The notes: a model not told the origin generated them from the sequence alone. A stretch of 64,000 bases of DNA from Micromonospora sp. NBRC 110009 (GCF_030518795.1 NZ_CP130427.1:5828001-5892000); one strand, 5' to 3'; shown: positions 42,595 to 51,795, counted from the first letter of the stretch. Numbers and translations are program-made.

Positions 42595-43374
42595 TCACAC
42601 CGACGGGCGGCGGCGCAGCCCGCACTCGGTGAACCCGGCGACGCGGGTGAAGCCCAGCCGCTCGTAGAGGCGTACGGCGGCGGTGTTGTCGGCGCGGACG
42701 TTGAGGGTGACGTGGTCGACGGTGTCGCGCAGCCGGGCGCAGAGCGCGGCCACGGCGGCGCCGGCCAGGCCCCGGCCGCGGGCCCGGGGATGGGTGGTGA
42801 CGTTGCCCAGGGCGGCCACCCGCCAGGTGGGTGACCAGACGTGCACCCCGGCGACCGCCAGGAGCTCGCCGTCCTCGCGGATCCCCACGTACTGGCCGGT
42901 GTCGAGCATCCGCGGGTCGAACCAGTTGCCCGGGTAGGCGACCGCGTACAGGTCGAGCAGCGCCGGCAGGTCTCCCCGGTCCAGCAGCTCCCCGGCGGGG
43001 GCGGCCTCGGCCAGCCGGGCCGGGTCGGTCAACGCCATCCGGTGGTGCGGGGCCGGGTCGGACAGCTCGTACCAGCGGGCCACGGTGGCGTCCAGGCCGG
43101 GGGAGAGGTGCGCCCAGAGCCGGGCCGGCAGCACCGGAGCGAGCTCGCCCAGCAGCGTCGCCAGCTCCCCGGTGCGCTCGGGGGTGGTGAACGCCAGCAG
43201 CGTCGGCAGGTCGACGCCGTGGTAGAGCAGCGCCACCTGGTCGCCGCGGCGGTACCACGAGGTGTACGGCCAGAAGAAGTCGTCCAGGTCGCCGAGCTGG
43301 TAGGCGTGCAGCACCGGGTCCCGGGCCAGCAGCTCGGCCAGGGCGGCGCGGTCGTGTTCGGCGCGTACGGGCAC
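42595..43374 (-). CDS. GNAT-family N-acetyltransferase
   Basis: The 259-residue protein has a C-terminal GNAT domain: LAVAGVHVWSPTWRVAALGNVTTHPRARGRGLAGA is the acetyl-CoA-binding A motif, followed by LNVRADNTAAVRLYERLGF. The N-terminal 130 residues (LLARDPVLHAYQLGDLDDFFWPYTSWY) form the extra domain seen in some actinobacterial two-part acetyltransferases. The substrate is unknown. Confidence 0.87.
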   Translation of the reverse strand: MPVRAEHDRAALAELLARDPVLHAYQLGDLDDFFWPYTSWYRRGDQVALLYHGVDLPTLLAFTTPERTGELATLLGELAPVLPARLWAHLSPGLDATVARWYELSDPAPHHRMALTDPARLAEAAPAGELLDRGDLPALLDLYAVAYPGNWFDPRMLDTGQYVGIREDGELLAVAGVHVWSPTWRVAALGNVTTHPRARGRGLAGAAVAALCARLRDTVDHVTLNVRADNTAAVRLYERLGFTRVAGFTECGLRRRPSV

Positions 43375-43398
43375 CCGGTGATGATCACACGGCGGCGG

Positions 43399-43764
43399 TC
43401 AGCAGCCGCCGCCGCGTCCCGGTGCGGCGGGCAGGTTCTCGTGCGCCCAGCGGGCCAGCGCCTCCAGCGCGGGCGCCAACGCGGCGCCGCGGTCGGTGAG
43501 CTGGTAGCTGACCCCGACCGGCGGGCCCTCCCGGACCGTGCGGGAGACCAGGCCGACCCGGCACAGCTCGCCGAGCCGGTCGGACAGCACGGACTCGCTG
43601 ATCCCGGGCAGCGCGCGGGCCAGCTCGGCGAAGCCGGCCGGGCCGTCGGCGAGGGTGCCCAGCAGCACCCCGTTCCACCGCTTGCCGAGGAACGCGAAGG
43701 CCTGGGCCAGCCCCTGATCACACGTGCGGGGCGTGTCGCCCACCCCAGGCCTGGCTGTCACCAC
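43399..43764 (-). CDS. HxlR-family regulator
   Basis: The 121-residue winged helix begins with CDQGLAQAFAFLGKRWNGVLLGTL and continues GFAELARALPGISESVLSDRLGELCRVGLV, the HxlR pattern including the N-terminal Cys that can sense oxidants or aldehydes in this family. Two adjacent GTG codons are possible starts; on the minus strand TATCCT lies six bases before the second (43761). It diverges from the nitroreductase gene, its probable target. Confidence 0.87.
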   Translation of the reverse strand: MVTARPGVGDTPRTCDQGLAQAFAFLGKRWNGVLLGTLADGPAGFAELARALPGISESVLSDRLGELCRVGLVSRTVREGPPVGVSYQLTDRGAALAPALEALARWAHENLPAAPGRGGGC

Positions 43765-43855
43765 TCCAGGATACGGGTTACCCTCGACCCGAAAGGCACT
43801 ACTAAAAAGCTAGTCGCTCCTGGCTGAGGAGCGGCAAGCGAAGAGCGAGGAACCC

Positions 43856-44455
43856 ATGAGCGACCTGATCACCCTGCACCCCGAGGCGCAGGCCCAGCTG
43901 TTCACCGACGCCCGCACCGCCAACACCTTCACCGACGAGCCGGTCAGCGACGAGCAGCTGCGCGCCATCTTCGAACTCGCCAAGTACCCGCCCACCGCCG
44001 CCAACACCCAGCCACTGCGGGTGCTGTTCATCCGCGACGGGCAGCCCCGCGAGCGACTGCTCACCCACATGAGCGAGGGCAACCGCGCCAAGACCGCCGC
44101 CGCGCCGGTCGTCGCCGTCCTCGCCGCCGACACCGACTTCCACGAGTTCGTCCCGCGGGTCTTCCCGATCCGCCCGCAGATGCGCGACGGCCTCGCCGCC
44201 GACGCGGTGGCCCGCGAGCGGATGGCCCGCTTCAACGCCACCCTGCAGATCGGCTACTGGCTGCTCGCCGTGCGCGCCGCCGGCCTCGCCGCCGGCCCGA
44301 TGGCCGGCTTCGACGCCGACGGCCTGGACAAGGAATTCTTCGCTGACAGCAGCTGGCGGTCCCTGCTCGTGGTCAACATCGGCAAGCCCGGCCCGGACGC
44401 CTGGTTCCCCCGGCTGCCCCGCCTCGACTACGACGAGGTGGTCCGGCACGCCTGA
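43856..44455 (+). CDS. Nitroreductase-family protein (malonic semialdehyde reductase type)
   Basis: This 199-residue FMN-dependent reductase of the RutE/HadB branch shows DARTANTFTDEPVSDEQLRAIFELAKYPPTAANTQPLRVLF and the second half RAAGLAAGPMAGFDADGLDKEFF. These enzymes reduce nitro-groups, quinones or small aldehydes with NAD(P)H. GAGGAA lies before the ATG. The upstream region contains ACTA-N6-TAGT (43801-43814), a possible HxlR operator, and a small hairpin (43816-43832). Confidence 0.88.
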   Translation: MSDLITLHPEAQAQLFTDARTANTFTDEPVSDEQLRAIFELAKYPPTAANTQPLRVLFIRDGQPRERLLTHMSEGNRAKTAAAPVVAVLAADTDFHEFVPRVFPIRPQMRDGLAADAVARERMARFNATLQIGYWLLAVRAAGLAAGPMAGFDADGLDKEFFADSSWRSLLVVNIGKPGPDAWFPRLPRLDYDEVVRHA

Positions 44456-44462
44456 GCCGGCG

Positions 44463-45236
44463 TCAGCCCGCCACCCACTGGTCGTAGCCGAGCTTGCCCA
44501 CCAGGGCCGCCACCACGACCAGCAGCACCACCCGCACGAAGCCGGAGCCGCGCCGCAACGCCATCCGCGCGCCCAGCGCGGCTCCGGCGACGTTGCACAC
44601 CGCCATCGCCGCGCCCAGCAGCCACCACACGTGCCCGGTCGCCGCGAACACCACCAGCGCGCCCAGGTTCGTGCCGGCGTTGACCACCTTCGCCATCGCC
44701 GAGGCGTGCACGAAGTCCGCCCCGATCAGCGCGGTGAACGCCAACACCAGGAACGTGCCGGTGCCCGGGCCGATCAACCCGTCGTACAGGGCGATGCCCA
44801 ACCCGGCCGCCGCCACCGCCGCGGCCACCCGCGCCCGGGTGCGCCGCTCCGGCCGCGACAGCACCCCCAGCCGCGGCCGGGTCAACACGAACACCGCCAC
44901 CGACAGCAGCACCACCAGCACCACCGGCCGGTACGCCCCCGCCGGCACCGACCCGGCCAGCACCGCGCCCAGCCCGGCGGTCAGCACCGCCAACCCCGCC
45001 GCCGGCCCGGCCACCGCCCAGTCCAGCTTCGTCCGCCGGCCGTACGTCACCGCGGCGGTCGACGTGCCGAAGATCGCGGCCAGCTTGTTCGTGCCCAACG
45101 CCGTCGCCACCGGCACCCCCGGCGCGGCCACCAGCAACGCCGGCAACAGCAACAGGCCACCCCCGCCGACCACGGCATCCACCCAGCCCGCCATGGCGGC
45201 CGCGGTCAACAAGGTGGTCAGCGACAGAGGATCCAC
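44463..45236 (-). CDS. TauE/SafE-family sulfite exporter-like permease
   Basis: This 257-residue membrane protein has about eight helices. The repeated signature appears as GWVDAVVGGGGLLLLPALL with ALGTNKLAAIFGTSTA in the first half and YDGLIGPGTGTFLVLAF with NAGTNLGALVVFAATG in the second. The family exports small organic or sulfur anions. The GTG at 45236 starts MDPLSLTTLL. Confidence 0.9.
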   Translation of the reverse strand: MDPLSLTTLLTAAAMAGWVDAVVGGGGLLLLPALLVAAPGVPVATALGTNKLAAIFGTSTAAVTYGRRTKLDWAVAGPAAGLAVLTAGLGAVLAGSVPAGAYRPVVLVVLLSVAVFVLTRPRLGVLSRPERRTRARVAAAVAAAGLGIALYDGLIGPGTGTFLVLAFTALIGADFVHASAMAKVVNAGTNLGALVVFAATGHVWWLLGAAMAVCNVAGAALGARMALRRGSGFVRVVLLVVVAALVGKLGYDQWVAG

Positions 45237-45290
45237 GGGCGGCCATTCTGCCGAGCACCACCGGCCCGACGAGACCTCCTGTGGCCAGGC

Positions 45291-45377
45291 TCACCGCCCC
45301 CGCCGGCGCCGCAACCACACGCCCACCGACGCCACCGCCACGAACACCAGCACCGAACAGACCAACGCCTTCAGCAC
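45291..45377 (-). CDS. Possible 28-residue membrane microprotein
   Basis: A short minus-strand frame encodes MLKALVCSVLVFVAVASVGV followed by WLRRRRGR, a hydrophobic helix with a basic C-terminal cap. It lies in the gap between the TauE gene and the divergent nuclease-fold gene. There is no clear ribosome site, so it is only a candidate. Confidence 0.3.
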   Translation of the reverse strand: MLKALVCSVLVFVAVASVGVWLRRRRGR

Positions 45378-45412
45378 CCGGCCAGCCTGCCACGCGGACG
45401 TAGGGTGTGCTG

Positions 45413-46201
45413 GTGCGCCTGGCCACCTTCAACCTGCTGCACGGCCGGTCCCTCACCGACGGCCTCGTCGACCCCGACCGGCTCGCTGTCGCCGTCGCCG
45501 CCCTCGACGCCGACGTCCTCGCCCTGCAGGAAGTCGACCGGGACCAGAGCCGCAGCGGCAACCTCGACCTCACCGCCATCGCCGCGCGCGCCCTCGACGC
45601 CCCCGAACACCACTTCGCCGCCGCCGTCGTCGGCACCCCCGGCGAACAGTTCCGCCCCCTCACCCACGACGACGACGGACACGGCGAACCCCGCTACGGC
45701 GTCGGCCTGGTCAGCCGACACCCGGTCCGCTCCTGGCAGGTCACCCGCCTGCGCCCCGCCCCGGTCCGCTCCCCGGTCTACGTGCCCGGCCCCGGCGGAG
45801 GACTGGTCCTGCTGCGCGACGAACCCCGGGTCGTCCTCGCCGCCGTACTGGACACCCCGCACGGGCCGATGACCGTCGCCGCCACCCACCTGTCCTTCGT
45901 CCCCGGCTGGAACGTCCTGCAACTACGCCGCGTCGTGCGGGCCCTGCGCACCCTGCCCGCCCCGCGCATCCTCCTCGGCGACCTCAACCTGCCCGCCGGT
46001 CCGGTCCGCCTGCTCTCCGGCTGGCGACCCCTGGGCCGGCGCCCCACCTACCCGGCCGGGCAACCCCGCGTCCAGCTCGACCACATCCTCGCCGACCGGC
46101 GCGGCCTCGACCGGCTGCCACCGGTCACCGCCGTCGACACCCCGCTGTCCACCATCTCCGACCACCGGCCCCTCGTGGTCGACCTCGGCGCTCGCAGCTG
46201 A
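45413..46201 (+). CDS. Endonuclease/exonuclease/phosphatase-fold protein
   Basis: The 262-residue protein has the EEP metal-dependent hydrolase fold: RLATFNLLHGRS, DVLALQEVD, VAATHLSF, ILLGDLNLP and a final STISDHRPLVVDL give all the usual metal and catalytic blocks. Substrates in the family range from DNA to phospholipids and inositol phosphates. TAGGGT (45401-45406) followed after six bases by the GTG at 45413 supports this start; the GTG at 45407 would add two residues. Confidence 0.88.
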   Translation: MRLATFNLLHGRSLTDGLVDPDRLAVAVAALDADVLALQEVDRDQSRSGNLDLTAIAARALDAPEHHFAAAVVGTPGEQFRPLTHDDDGHGEPRYGVGLVSRHPVRSWQVTRLRPAPVRSPVYVPGPGGGLVLLRDEPRVVLAAVLDTPHGPMTVAATHLSFVPGWNVLQLRRVVRALRTLPAPRILLGDLNLPAGPVRLLSGWRPLGRRPTYPAGQPRVQLDHILADRRGLDRLPPVTAVDTPLSTISDHRPLVVDLGARS

Positions 46202-46318
46202 CCCCCAGCCGCACCACCTACCGTCGGCGGCGACCACCACGGCGGGGACCGGCCGCGAAACACCACCGGCCGGGCCGCACCGCGTGGTAGCGATGGTGAG
46301 ACGAGGGGAGGGCAGCCG

Positions 46319-47236
46319 ATGTCGCTGACCGGCCTACCGCTGCTGGCCCTGATCGGCGCCGCCGCCGCCGGCGCCGCCGCCGTCACCGCCCGCACCTGGC
46401 GTCGGCCCGGCCGCCGGCGAGCCCTCACCCGGGCCGCCGCCCTCCTGCTCACCGAGGCCCTCGCCCTGCTCACCGTCGGCGTAGCGGCCAACCGGGCCGA
46501 GCAGTTCTATCCCACCTGGTCCGACCTGCTGCCCGCCGACGCCACCCGGCAGCACACCGCCGCCACCCGGCCCGGGCGCCTCGACCGCTGGCTCACCGCC
46601 CGCGCCGCCCTCACCCGCGCCGACCCGGTCAGCTTCGCCTGGCACCCGCCCCGCTGGACCAGCTGGCCGCTCACCGCCGCGCCCACCGTCGTCGTCCCCG
46701 CCGACTACCCGCGGCACCCCACCTGGCGGTACCCGGTGGTCGTCCTCACCGACCAGGCCGACCCCGCCCGGGAAACCGCCGCCGCCCACGCCGCCGAGGA
46801 CCACGCCGGGCCGACCGTCCTCGTCTTCACCCACCTACGGGCCACCGCGACCCCGGACATCCTCACCGACGGCCTGCCCACGAGCCTCGCCCGTGACCTG
46901 CGGGTCACCACCCACAGCTGGGCTCTGGTCGCCCCCACCGGCCTCGCCCCGCTCGCCCGGGCCGTCGTCCGGGCCGCACCGACCCGCTATCCCACCCTCG
47001 TCCTGCTCGACGACGCACCCGTCCCCGACCGGCAACCAGCCCCCACCGACCTGCCCAGCACCGAAACCCTCGCCGTCCTCGGCCCGCCCACCCGCCCCGG
47101 CGACCGGCTCGCCGCCGCCCTGGCCTGGGCCTGCCGACAGACCCCCGCGCCGCTGGGCGCACCCCCCGCGCTCATCCCGCCGCCCCCGCCACCCCGCGAC
47201 CACCCGCCCCGCGCGCCACACCATCGGCGAGGCTGA
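46319..47236 (+). CDS. Degenerate esterase-like membrane-anchored protein
   Basis: This 305-residue protein begins with two hydrophobic helices (about residues 5-25 and 37-57). A region follows that resembles the alpha/beta hydrolase encoded next door in strand spacing (RYPVVVLTD, PTVLVFTHLR, HSWALVAPTG). It lacks a clear G-x-S-x-G nucleophile and the C-terminal catalytic His. The tail is Pro-rich. I infer an old duplicate of the next gene that lost catalytic residues. It could still be a partner subunit. The codons are extremely C-rich. Confidence 0.6.
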   Translation: MSLTGLPLLALIGAAAAGAAAVTARTWRRPGRRRALTRAAALLLTEALALLTVGVAANRAEQFYPTWSDLLPADATRQHTAATRPGRLDRWLTARAALTRADPVSFAWHPPRWTSWPLTAAPTVVVPADYPRHPTWRYPVVVLTDQADPARETAAAHAAEDHAGPTVLVFTHLRATATPDILTDGLPTSLARDLRVTTHSWALVAPTGLAPLARAVVRAAPTRYPTLVLLDDAPVPDRQPAPTDLPSTETLAVLGPPTRPGDRLAAALAWACRQTPAPLGAPPALIPPPPPPRDHPPRAPHHRRG

Positions 47237-47239
47237 ACG

Positions 47240-48256
47240 ATGGCCCCCGACAGCCTCGCCGCCGCCCTCACCGCCACCGCCGCCGCCGTGCTGACCGCCC
47301 TGCTGCTCGCCACCACCTGGGACCACGGCACCGGCGTGCGCCGGGCCGCCCGGCGCACCGCCACCGGCGTCCTCTGCCTCACCACCGCCCTCGCCGCCAC
47401 CGGCATCTGGATCAACCGGCAGGTCGACACCTTCACCACCTGGACCGCCGGCGCCGGCCACGACGCCACCGCCACCGTGACCGCACCCACCGGCCCCGGC
47501 GGGCGGCTGTTCACCTTCACCGTCACCGGCACCGCCAGCGGCCTCACCCTCCCGGTCCGCGCCTACCTGCCCGCCGCCTACCACCAGCAGCCCACCGCAC
47601 GCTTCCCGGTCATCGAGGCGCTGCACGGCTTCCCCGGCTCACCCGCCTCCTGGACCAACCGGCTCGCCGCCGCCCACCACCTCGACCAGGAGATCGCCGC
47701 CGGCCGCATGGCCCCCACCGTCGTGCTGTTCCCCCCGCAGACCCCCGACGCCCTGCTCGACACCGAATGCACCGACCTCACCCACGGACCCAAGGCCGAA
47801 ACGTTCCTCACCGTCGACGTGCCCGCCGCCGCCGAGGCCCGCCTGCGGGTACGCACCGACCGCGCCGGATGGGGCCTCATCGGCTACTCCGCCGGCGGCT
47901 ACTGCGCCACCAACCTCGCCCTGCGCCACCCCGACCGCTACGCCACCGCCGCCAGCCTCTCCGGCTACGCCGAACCCGGCATCACCATCGGCGACGGCAC
48001 CGAACACACCCTCAACGACGACGCCTGGCGGCTGCGCCACCTGCCCCAACCCGCCGTCGCCCTCTACCTGTCCAGCGGCTCCGCCGACCACAAGGCCCAC
48101 CACGACGCGGACACCCTGCGCCGCCTCGCCCACCCCCCGCTCGACGTCACCACCGCGTACGTGGCCGGGGGCGGCCACAGCATGGCCGTCTGGGAAGCCG
48201 CCGAAGGCCCCGCCTTCGACTGGCTCTCCAGCTGGCTCGGCCGCCCCCTCACCTGA
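47240..48256 (+). CDS. Membrane-anchored esterase (esterase D/antigen 85-like)
   Basis: The 338-residue protein has two N-terminal helices and an extracytoplasmic alpha/beta hydrolase domain: FPVIEALHGFPGSPASW is the oxyanion region, GLIGYSAGGYCATNLAL holds the nucleophile Ser, and GGGHSMAVW the His. This is the putative-esterase family that includes mycolyltransferases and S-formylglutathione hydrolases. It begins three bases after the degenerate paralogue at 46319, in one transcription unit. The substrate is unknown. Confidence 0.85.
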   Translation: MAPDSLAAALTATAAAVLTALLLATTWDHGTGVRRAARRTATGVLCLTTALAATGIWINRQVDTFTTWTAGAGHDATATVTAPTGPGGRLFTFTVTGTASGLTLPVRAYLPAAYHQQPTARFPVIEALHGFPGSPASWTNRLAAAHHLDQEIAAGRMAPTVVLFPPQTPDALLDTECTDLTHGPKAETFLTVDVPAAAEARLRVRTDRAGWGLIGYSAGGYCATNLALRHPDRYATAASLSGYAEPGITIGDGTEHTLNDDAWRLRHLPQPAVALYLSSGSADHKAHHDADTLRRLAHPPLDVTTAYVAGGGHSMAVWEAAEGPAFDWLSSWLGRPLT

Positions 48257-48259
48257 GGC

Positions 48260-49138
48260 TCAATCCAGCCCGGCCGCCCGCTGCGCCGCCCGCACCGCGT
48301 TACGGAACAACATCGCCACCGTCGTCGGACCCACCCCACCGACCCGCGGCGTGATCGCCCCCGCCACCTCGGCACACGACTCGTCCACGTCCGGCAGCAG
48401 CAGCCGCCCCTCGTAACGCACCCCACCGCCGACCACCACCGCGCCCGGCCGCACATGCTCCGGCCGCACGATCCCCGGCACCCCCGCCGCCGCCACCAGG
48501 ATCTCCGCCCGCCGCGTGTACCGCGGCCAGTCCGCCACCCCGGTGTGCACCACCGTCACCGCCGCATTCGCCGTCGGCCGCTTCTGCGCCAGCAGCATCG
48601 CCAACGGCCGACCCAACGTGGCACCCCGACCCAGGATCACCACCTCCCGGCCCGCCACCGGCACCCCGTGGAACGCCAGCAACGCCTCGATCCCCGCCGG
48701 CGTACACGGCAACGGACCCGGCAACCCCAACGCCAGCCGACCCATGTTCACCGGGTGCATCCCGTCCACGTCCTTGTCCGGATCCAGCACCGCCAACGCC
48801 CGGTCATAGTCCAACCGCGCCGGCACCGGATGCTGCACCAGCACCCCGTGCACCGCCTTGTCCGCGTTGAAGTCCTCCAGCGCCGCGTGCAGATCCGCCT
48901 GCGACGCCGCCGCCGGCAGATGCACGTGCGGCGACGCGAACCCCAGCTCCGCCGCCTGCCGCTGCTTGATCCGGATGTATCCGGCACTCGCGTCGTCGTC
49001 ACCCACCAGCACCGTCGCCAACGCCGGCGTCACCCCCGCCGCGCGCAGCGCCGCCACACTCTCGGCGACCTCCGCCAGCACCCGCTCCGCCACCGGCCCA
49101 CCCGGCAGCAGCCGAGCCGTCGCACCCGAAGAAGACAT
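48260..49138 (-). CDS. folD: Methylenetetrahydrofolate dehydrogenase/cyclohydrolase
   Basis: FolD interconverts 5,10-methylene-, methenyl- and 10-formyl-tetrahydrofolate. The 292-residue protein has the catalytic SAGYIRIKQR (Tyr54, Lys58), VLVQHPVPARLD, DVDGMHPVNMGRL, PCTPAGIEALL and GGVGPTTVAMLFRN. The NADP loop reads GRGATLGRP instead of the common GRSNIVGKP. A ZTP riboswitch lies just upstream. The convergent esterase ends three bases from its stop. Confidence 0.94.
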   Translation of the reverse strand: MSSSGATARLLPGGPVAERVLAEVAESVAALRAAGVTPALATVLVGDDDASAGYIRIKQRQAAELGFASPHVHLPAAASQADLHAALEDFNADKAVHGVLVQHPVPARLDYDRALAVLDPDKDVDGMHPVNMGRLALGLPGPLPCTPAGIEALLAFHGVPVAGREVVILGRGATLGRPLAMLLAQKRPTANAAVTVVHTGVADWPRYTRRAEILVAAAGVPGIVRPEHVRPGAVVVGGGVRYEGRLLLPDVDESCAEVAGAITPRVGGVGPTTVAMLFRNAVRAAQRAAGLD

Positions 49139-49157
49139 GACACACCTCGCCCGCGGA

Positions 49158-49233
49158 GGCCCAGGCGGTCGACCCCCGCGACGAGCTCCCCGATGGTTGC
49201 TGCCATCCCCGTGCCGCCAGTCGCGTCCGCCTC
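49158..49233 (-). promoter_or_regulatory. ZTP riboswitch (pfl motif) upstream of folD
   Basis: Read on the minus strand the region contains CGCGACTGGCG, a variable hairpin, CGGGGAGC and CCGCCTGGGC, the conserved blocks of the pfl/ZTP aptamer. It ends about 20 bases before the folD ATG. ZTP/ZMP accumulates when 10-formyl-THF is scarce and turns such genes on. Its 5' edge touches the stop codon of the upstream nucleotidyltransferase gene. Confidence 0.9.
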
Positions 49234-50257
49234 AGCCTGCCACAGCGCGCTGCGCGACCGCATCCGCCACCGCCTGCCACCGCGGCAACGACCCCAGCAG
49301 CTCGCCGGCCCGGCGCCGCCGGTCCGCCGCCGACGCCACCCCCAGATCCGCCAACGCCGCCGCGAACGCCGGCCGCAACGCCCGCTCCCGCCCCGGGGCG
49401 TCCGCCGCCAGGATCGCGTGACATCGCGCGTACGACACCACGATCCAGAACATCGCCTCCCGGTGCGCGCCCGCCCCGATCAGCTCCGCGCTGCCGTCCA
49501 CCACCACCGGCCGCCCCGCCGCGCTCACATCCGCCCGGAACGGAAACGGGGTACGCGCCACCCGCGCCGCCTCGTCGAACGCCACCGCCAACCCGGCCAG
49601 ATGCTCCCGCACCCGCCCCGGACCCACCCCGCCGCCGTCCAGCGACGCCAGCAACTCCGGACACCGGTCGGCGAACCCGTACCCGGTGAGGACCTCCCGC
49701 GCCCGCACGTACCGCCGCCGTACCGTCGGATCCCGCAACCCCGCCACCACCGGCAGCAACGCCAACACCGACGTCGGGAACAACCACGCCAGCACCTGAT
49801 CGTGCAGCGGCGCGGCGTCGTCCCACCGCCGCAACCCCTCCTCGATCCGCCGCCGCACCCCGGCCATCCGCCGTCGCACCCACACCGGATCCGCGTACCC
49901 GGCCGACACCCGCTCCCGCACCGCCGCCAACCGGCCCGTCGGATCCACGATCACCGTGTCCGTACGGAAGAACGGGGCGAACACCCACGACCCCAACACG
50001 TCCTGCGGCCCACCCAGCTCGTCCCAGCTGACCGCGCTGACCTCCAACAGCACCCCCCGGTGCCGAAACTTGCCCAGCTTCCCGCCCGAACCGTCCCGCA
50101 CCAGCAGCACGTCCACGTCCGACGACGCCGGCAACACCGCGTCGGCCGGCAACCCCACCGTCGACCCGCTGAAGAACGCCCCCTCCACGCCCGGGTCCCG
50201 CCGCAAGTGCTCGCGCACCCACTCGACCGCGACCAGCCGAGCGTCACCCACCCGCAT
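49232..50257 (-). CDS. Nucleotidyltransferase-domain protein
   Basis: The 341-residue protein has a minimal nucleotidyltransferase motif near its N-terminus: FFSGSTVGLPADAVLPASSDVDVLLV gives G-S and the metal-binding D-x-D. The rest is helical and Arg-rich. It precedes folD on the same strand, separated by the riboswitch, so folD expression is insulated. The function is unknown; relatives include antibiotic adenylyltransferase-like and orphan proteins. Confidence 0.78.
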   Translation of the reverse strand: MRVGDARLVAVEWVREHLRRDPGVEGAFFSGSTVGLPADAVLPASSDVDVLLVRDGSGGKLGKFRHRGVLLEVSAVSWDELGGPQDVLGSWVFAPFFRTDTVIVDPTGRLAAVRERVSAGYADPVWVRRRMAGVRRRIEEGLRRWDDAAPLHDQVLAWLFPTSVLALLPVVAGLRDPTVRRRYVRAREVLTGYGFADRCPELLASLDGGGVGPGRVREHLAGLAVAFDEAARVARTPFPFRADVSAAGRPVVVDGSAELIGAGAHREAMFWIVVSYARCHAILAADAPGRERALRPAFAAALADLGVASAADRRRRAGELLGSLPRWQAVADAVAQRAVAG

Positions 50258-50382
50258 CCTGCAACAAGTCCCCTCAAGTCAGACAAAGCCGAACAACGCC
50301 CCGCCGCTTCTGAGAACATGAAGCCCTGCCCCTGCGTCAGCAGCTCGACGCCGCGCCGCCACGCCACGAACAGGAGCGGGGC

Positions 50383-51795
50383 ATGGACCGTGTGCGTCGG
50401 CTCGCCACGCGGACGCCGGCCGGTCGGGAACGATACATCGACCTGCTCCGCGCATTGGCGATCATCCTCGTGGTCTACGGCCACTGGACGGACACCGTCA
50501 TCGCATACGACCGCGCCGGTCACGTCACCGGCTACTCGGCGACCCCCGAGCTGCGGTGGGCACACCCGCTGACCTGGATCTTCCAGGTCATCCCGGTCTT
50601 CTTCCTCGTGGGCGGCTTCGCCAACGCCGCCTCCCTGACCACCTTTCAGGCCCGCGGTGACACCGCCACCGACTGGCTGCTGGACCGCAGCGCCCGGCTG
50701 ATCCGCCCGAGCACCCTACTGCTCGGCACGCTGTTCGCCGGCAGCCTCCTGGCCCGGCTGCTCGGAGCCGACCCGACCGAGACCAGGACAGCGGTCTCGT
50801 TCGCCACCATCCCGCTGTGGTTCCTCTGCGCCTACGTCGCCGTCGTCGGCCTGACACCCTTGATGTACGCGCTGCACCGCCGTCTCGGATTCCTCGTACC
50901 GCTGCTGCTGGTGGCGCTCGTGGCCGCCGGCGACGTGGGCCGCCTCCGCGGCCACGGACCGCTCTCCGCAGGCAACTTCCTCTTCGGCTGGCTGGTCATC
51001 CACCAGATCGGCTTCGCCTGGTACGACCGCTACGCCACCACCCTCCCATCGGCAACGGGCCCACGAGCGGCCACCGAACGAGGCGGACTTCTCGCCCGAC
51101 AACTGCCGATCGGCTGGCCCCTGGCGGTGACCCTGACCGCCGTGGGCCTCGGCGCGCTGTTGCTCCTCACCGTCGTCGGCCCCTACCCGGTCAGCATGCT
51201 CACCACGCCCGGCGAGCGAGAACTCGACAACTCCTCACCGCCAAGCCTCGCACTGCTCGCCCTGGCAACCCTCCAGCTCGGAGTCATCCTGCTCCTGTAC
51301 CGCCCAGTTCAACGATGGCTGCGCCGCGGGCGACCCTGGCGGACGGTCATCGGGGTGAACGCCGTCGTGCTGACCATCTTCCTGTGGCACATCAGCGCCG
51401 TGCTGCCCCTGACTGCCGCTCTGAACGCCGCACACTGGCTGCCCGCCCCACCCGTCGGCACCGGAACCTGGTGGGCCTGGCGGGTGCCATGGCTGCTGAG
51501 CCTCACTGTCATCCTGCTCGGACTACTGGCCATCTTCGGACCGATCGAGGCACGCGCCGCCGGTCACCGCCCGGAGACCATCCCCGACCGGCAGCACGAG
51601 AGCCGACCGGGGAGAAGCCGTACCGTCCTCACCATCGGCGGATACGCCGGTGTGGTCCTCGGCCTGCTGATCAACAACGCGGTTCGCATGTCCACGCCCG
51701 AGCCACTGGGCATTCCCCCGGTCGCGTTGCTGGCCTACCTGGCCGGGGCAGGCGTCCTACGACTACTGAGATCGACCCGGCGGCACCCGGCCTGA
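50383..51795 (+). CDS. Acyltransferase family 3 membrane protein
   Basis: This 470-residue protein has about ten hydrophobic helices. It begins RERYIDLLRALAIILVVYGHW, where the His after the first helix is the conserved active-site His, and FFLVGGFANAASL follows. Such enzymes acylate sugars, lipids or antibiotics at the membrane. Lower third-position GC than neighbouring genes is noticeable in places. GGAGCGGGG precedes the ATG at 50383. Confidence 0.86.
   Translation: MDRVRRLATRTPAGRERYIDLLRALAIILVVYGHWTDTVIAYDRAGHVTGYSATPELRWAHPLTWIFQVIPVFFLVGGFANAASLTTFQARGDTATDWLLDRSARLIRPSTLLLGTLFAGSLLARLLGADPTETRTAVSFATIPLWFLCAYVAVVGLTPLMYALHRRLGFLVPLLLVALVAAGDVGRLRGHGPLSAGNFLFGWLVIHQIGFAWYDRYATTLPSATGPRAATERGGLLARQLPIGWPLAVTLTAVGLGALLLLTVVGPYPVSMLTTPGERELDNSSPPSLALLALATLQLGVILLLYRPVQRWLRRGRPWRTVIGVNAVVLTIFLWHISAVLPLTAALNAAHWLPAPPVGTGTWWAWRVPWLLSLTVILLGLLAIFGPIEARAAGHRPETIPDRQHESRPGRSRTVLTIGGYAGVVLGLLINNAVRMSTPEPLGIPPVALLAYLAGAGVLRLLRSTRRHPA

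Noticed and set aside
49030..49263. 77-codon minus-strand frame upstream of folD
   Set aside because: It translates the ZTP riboswitch and the beginning of folD in the wrong frame.
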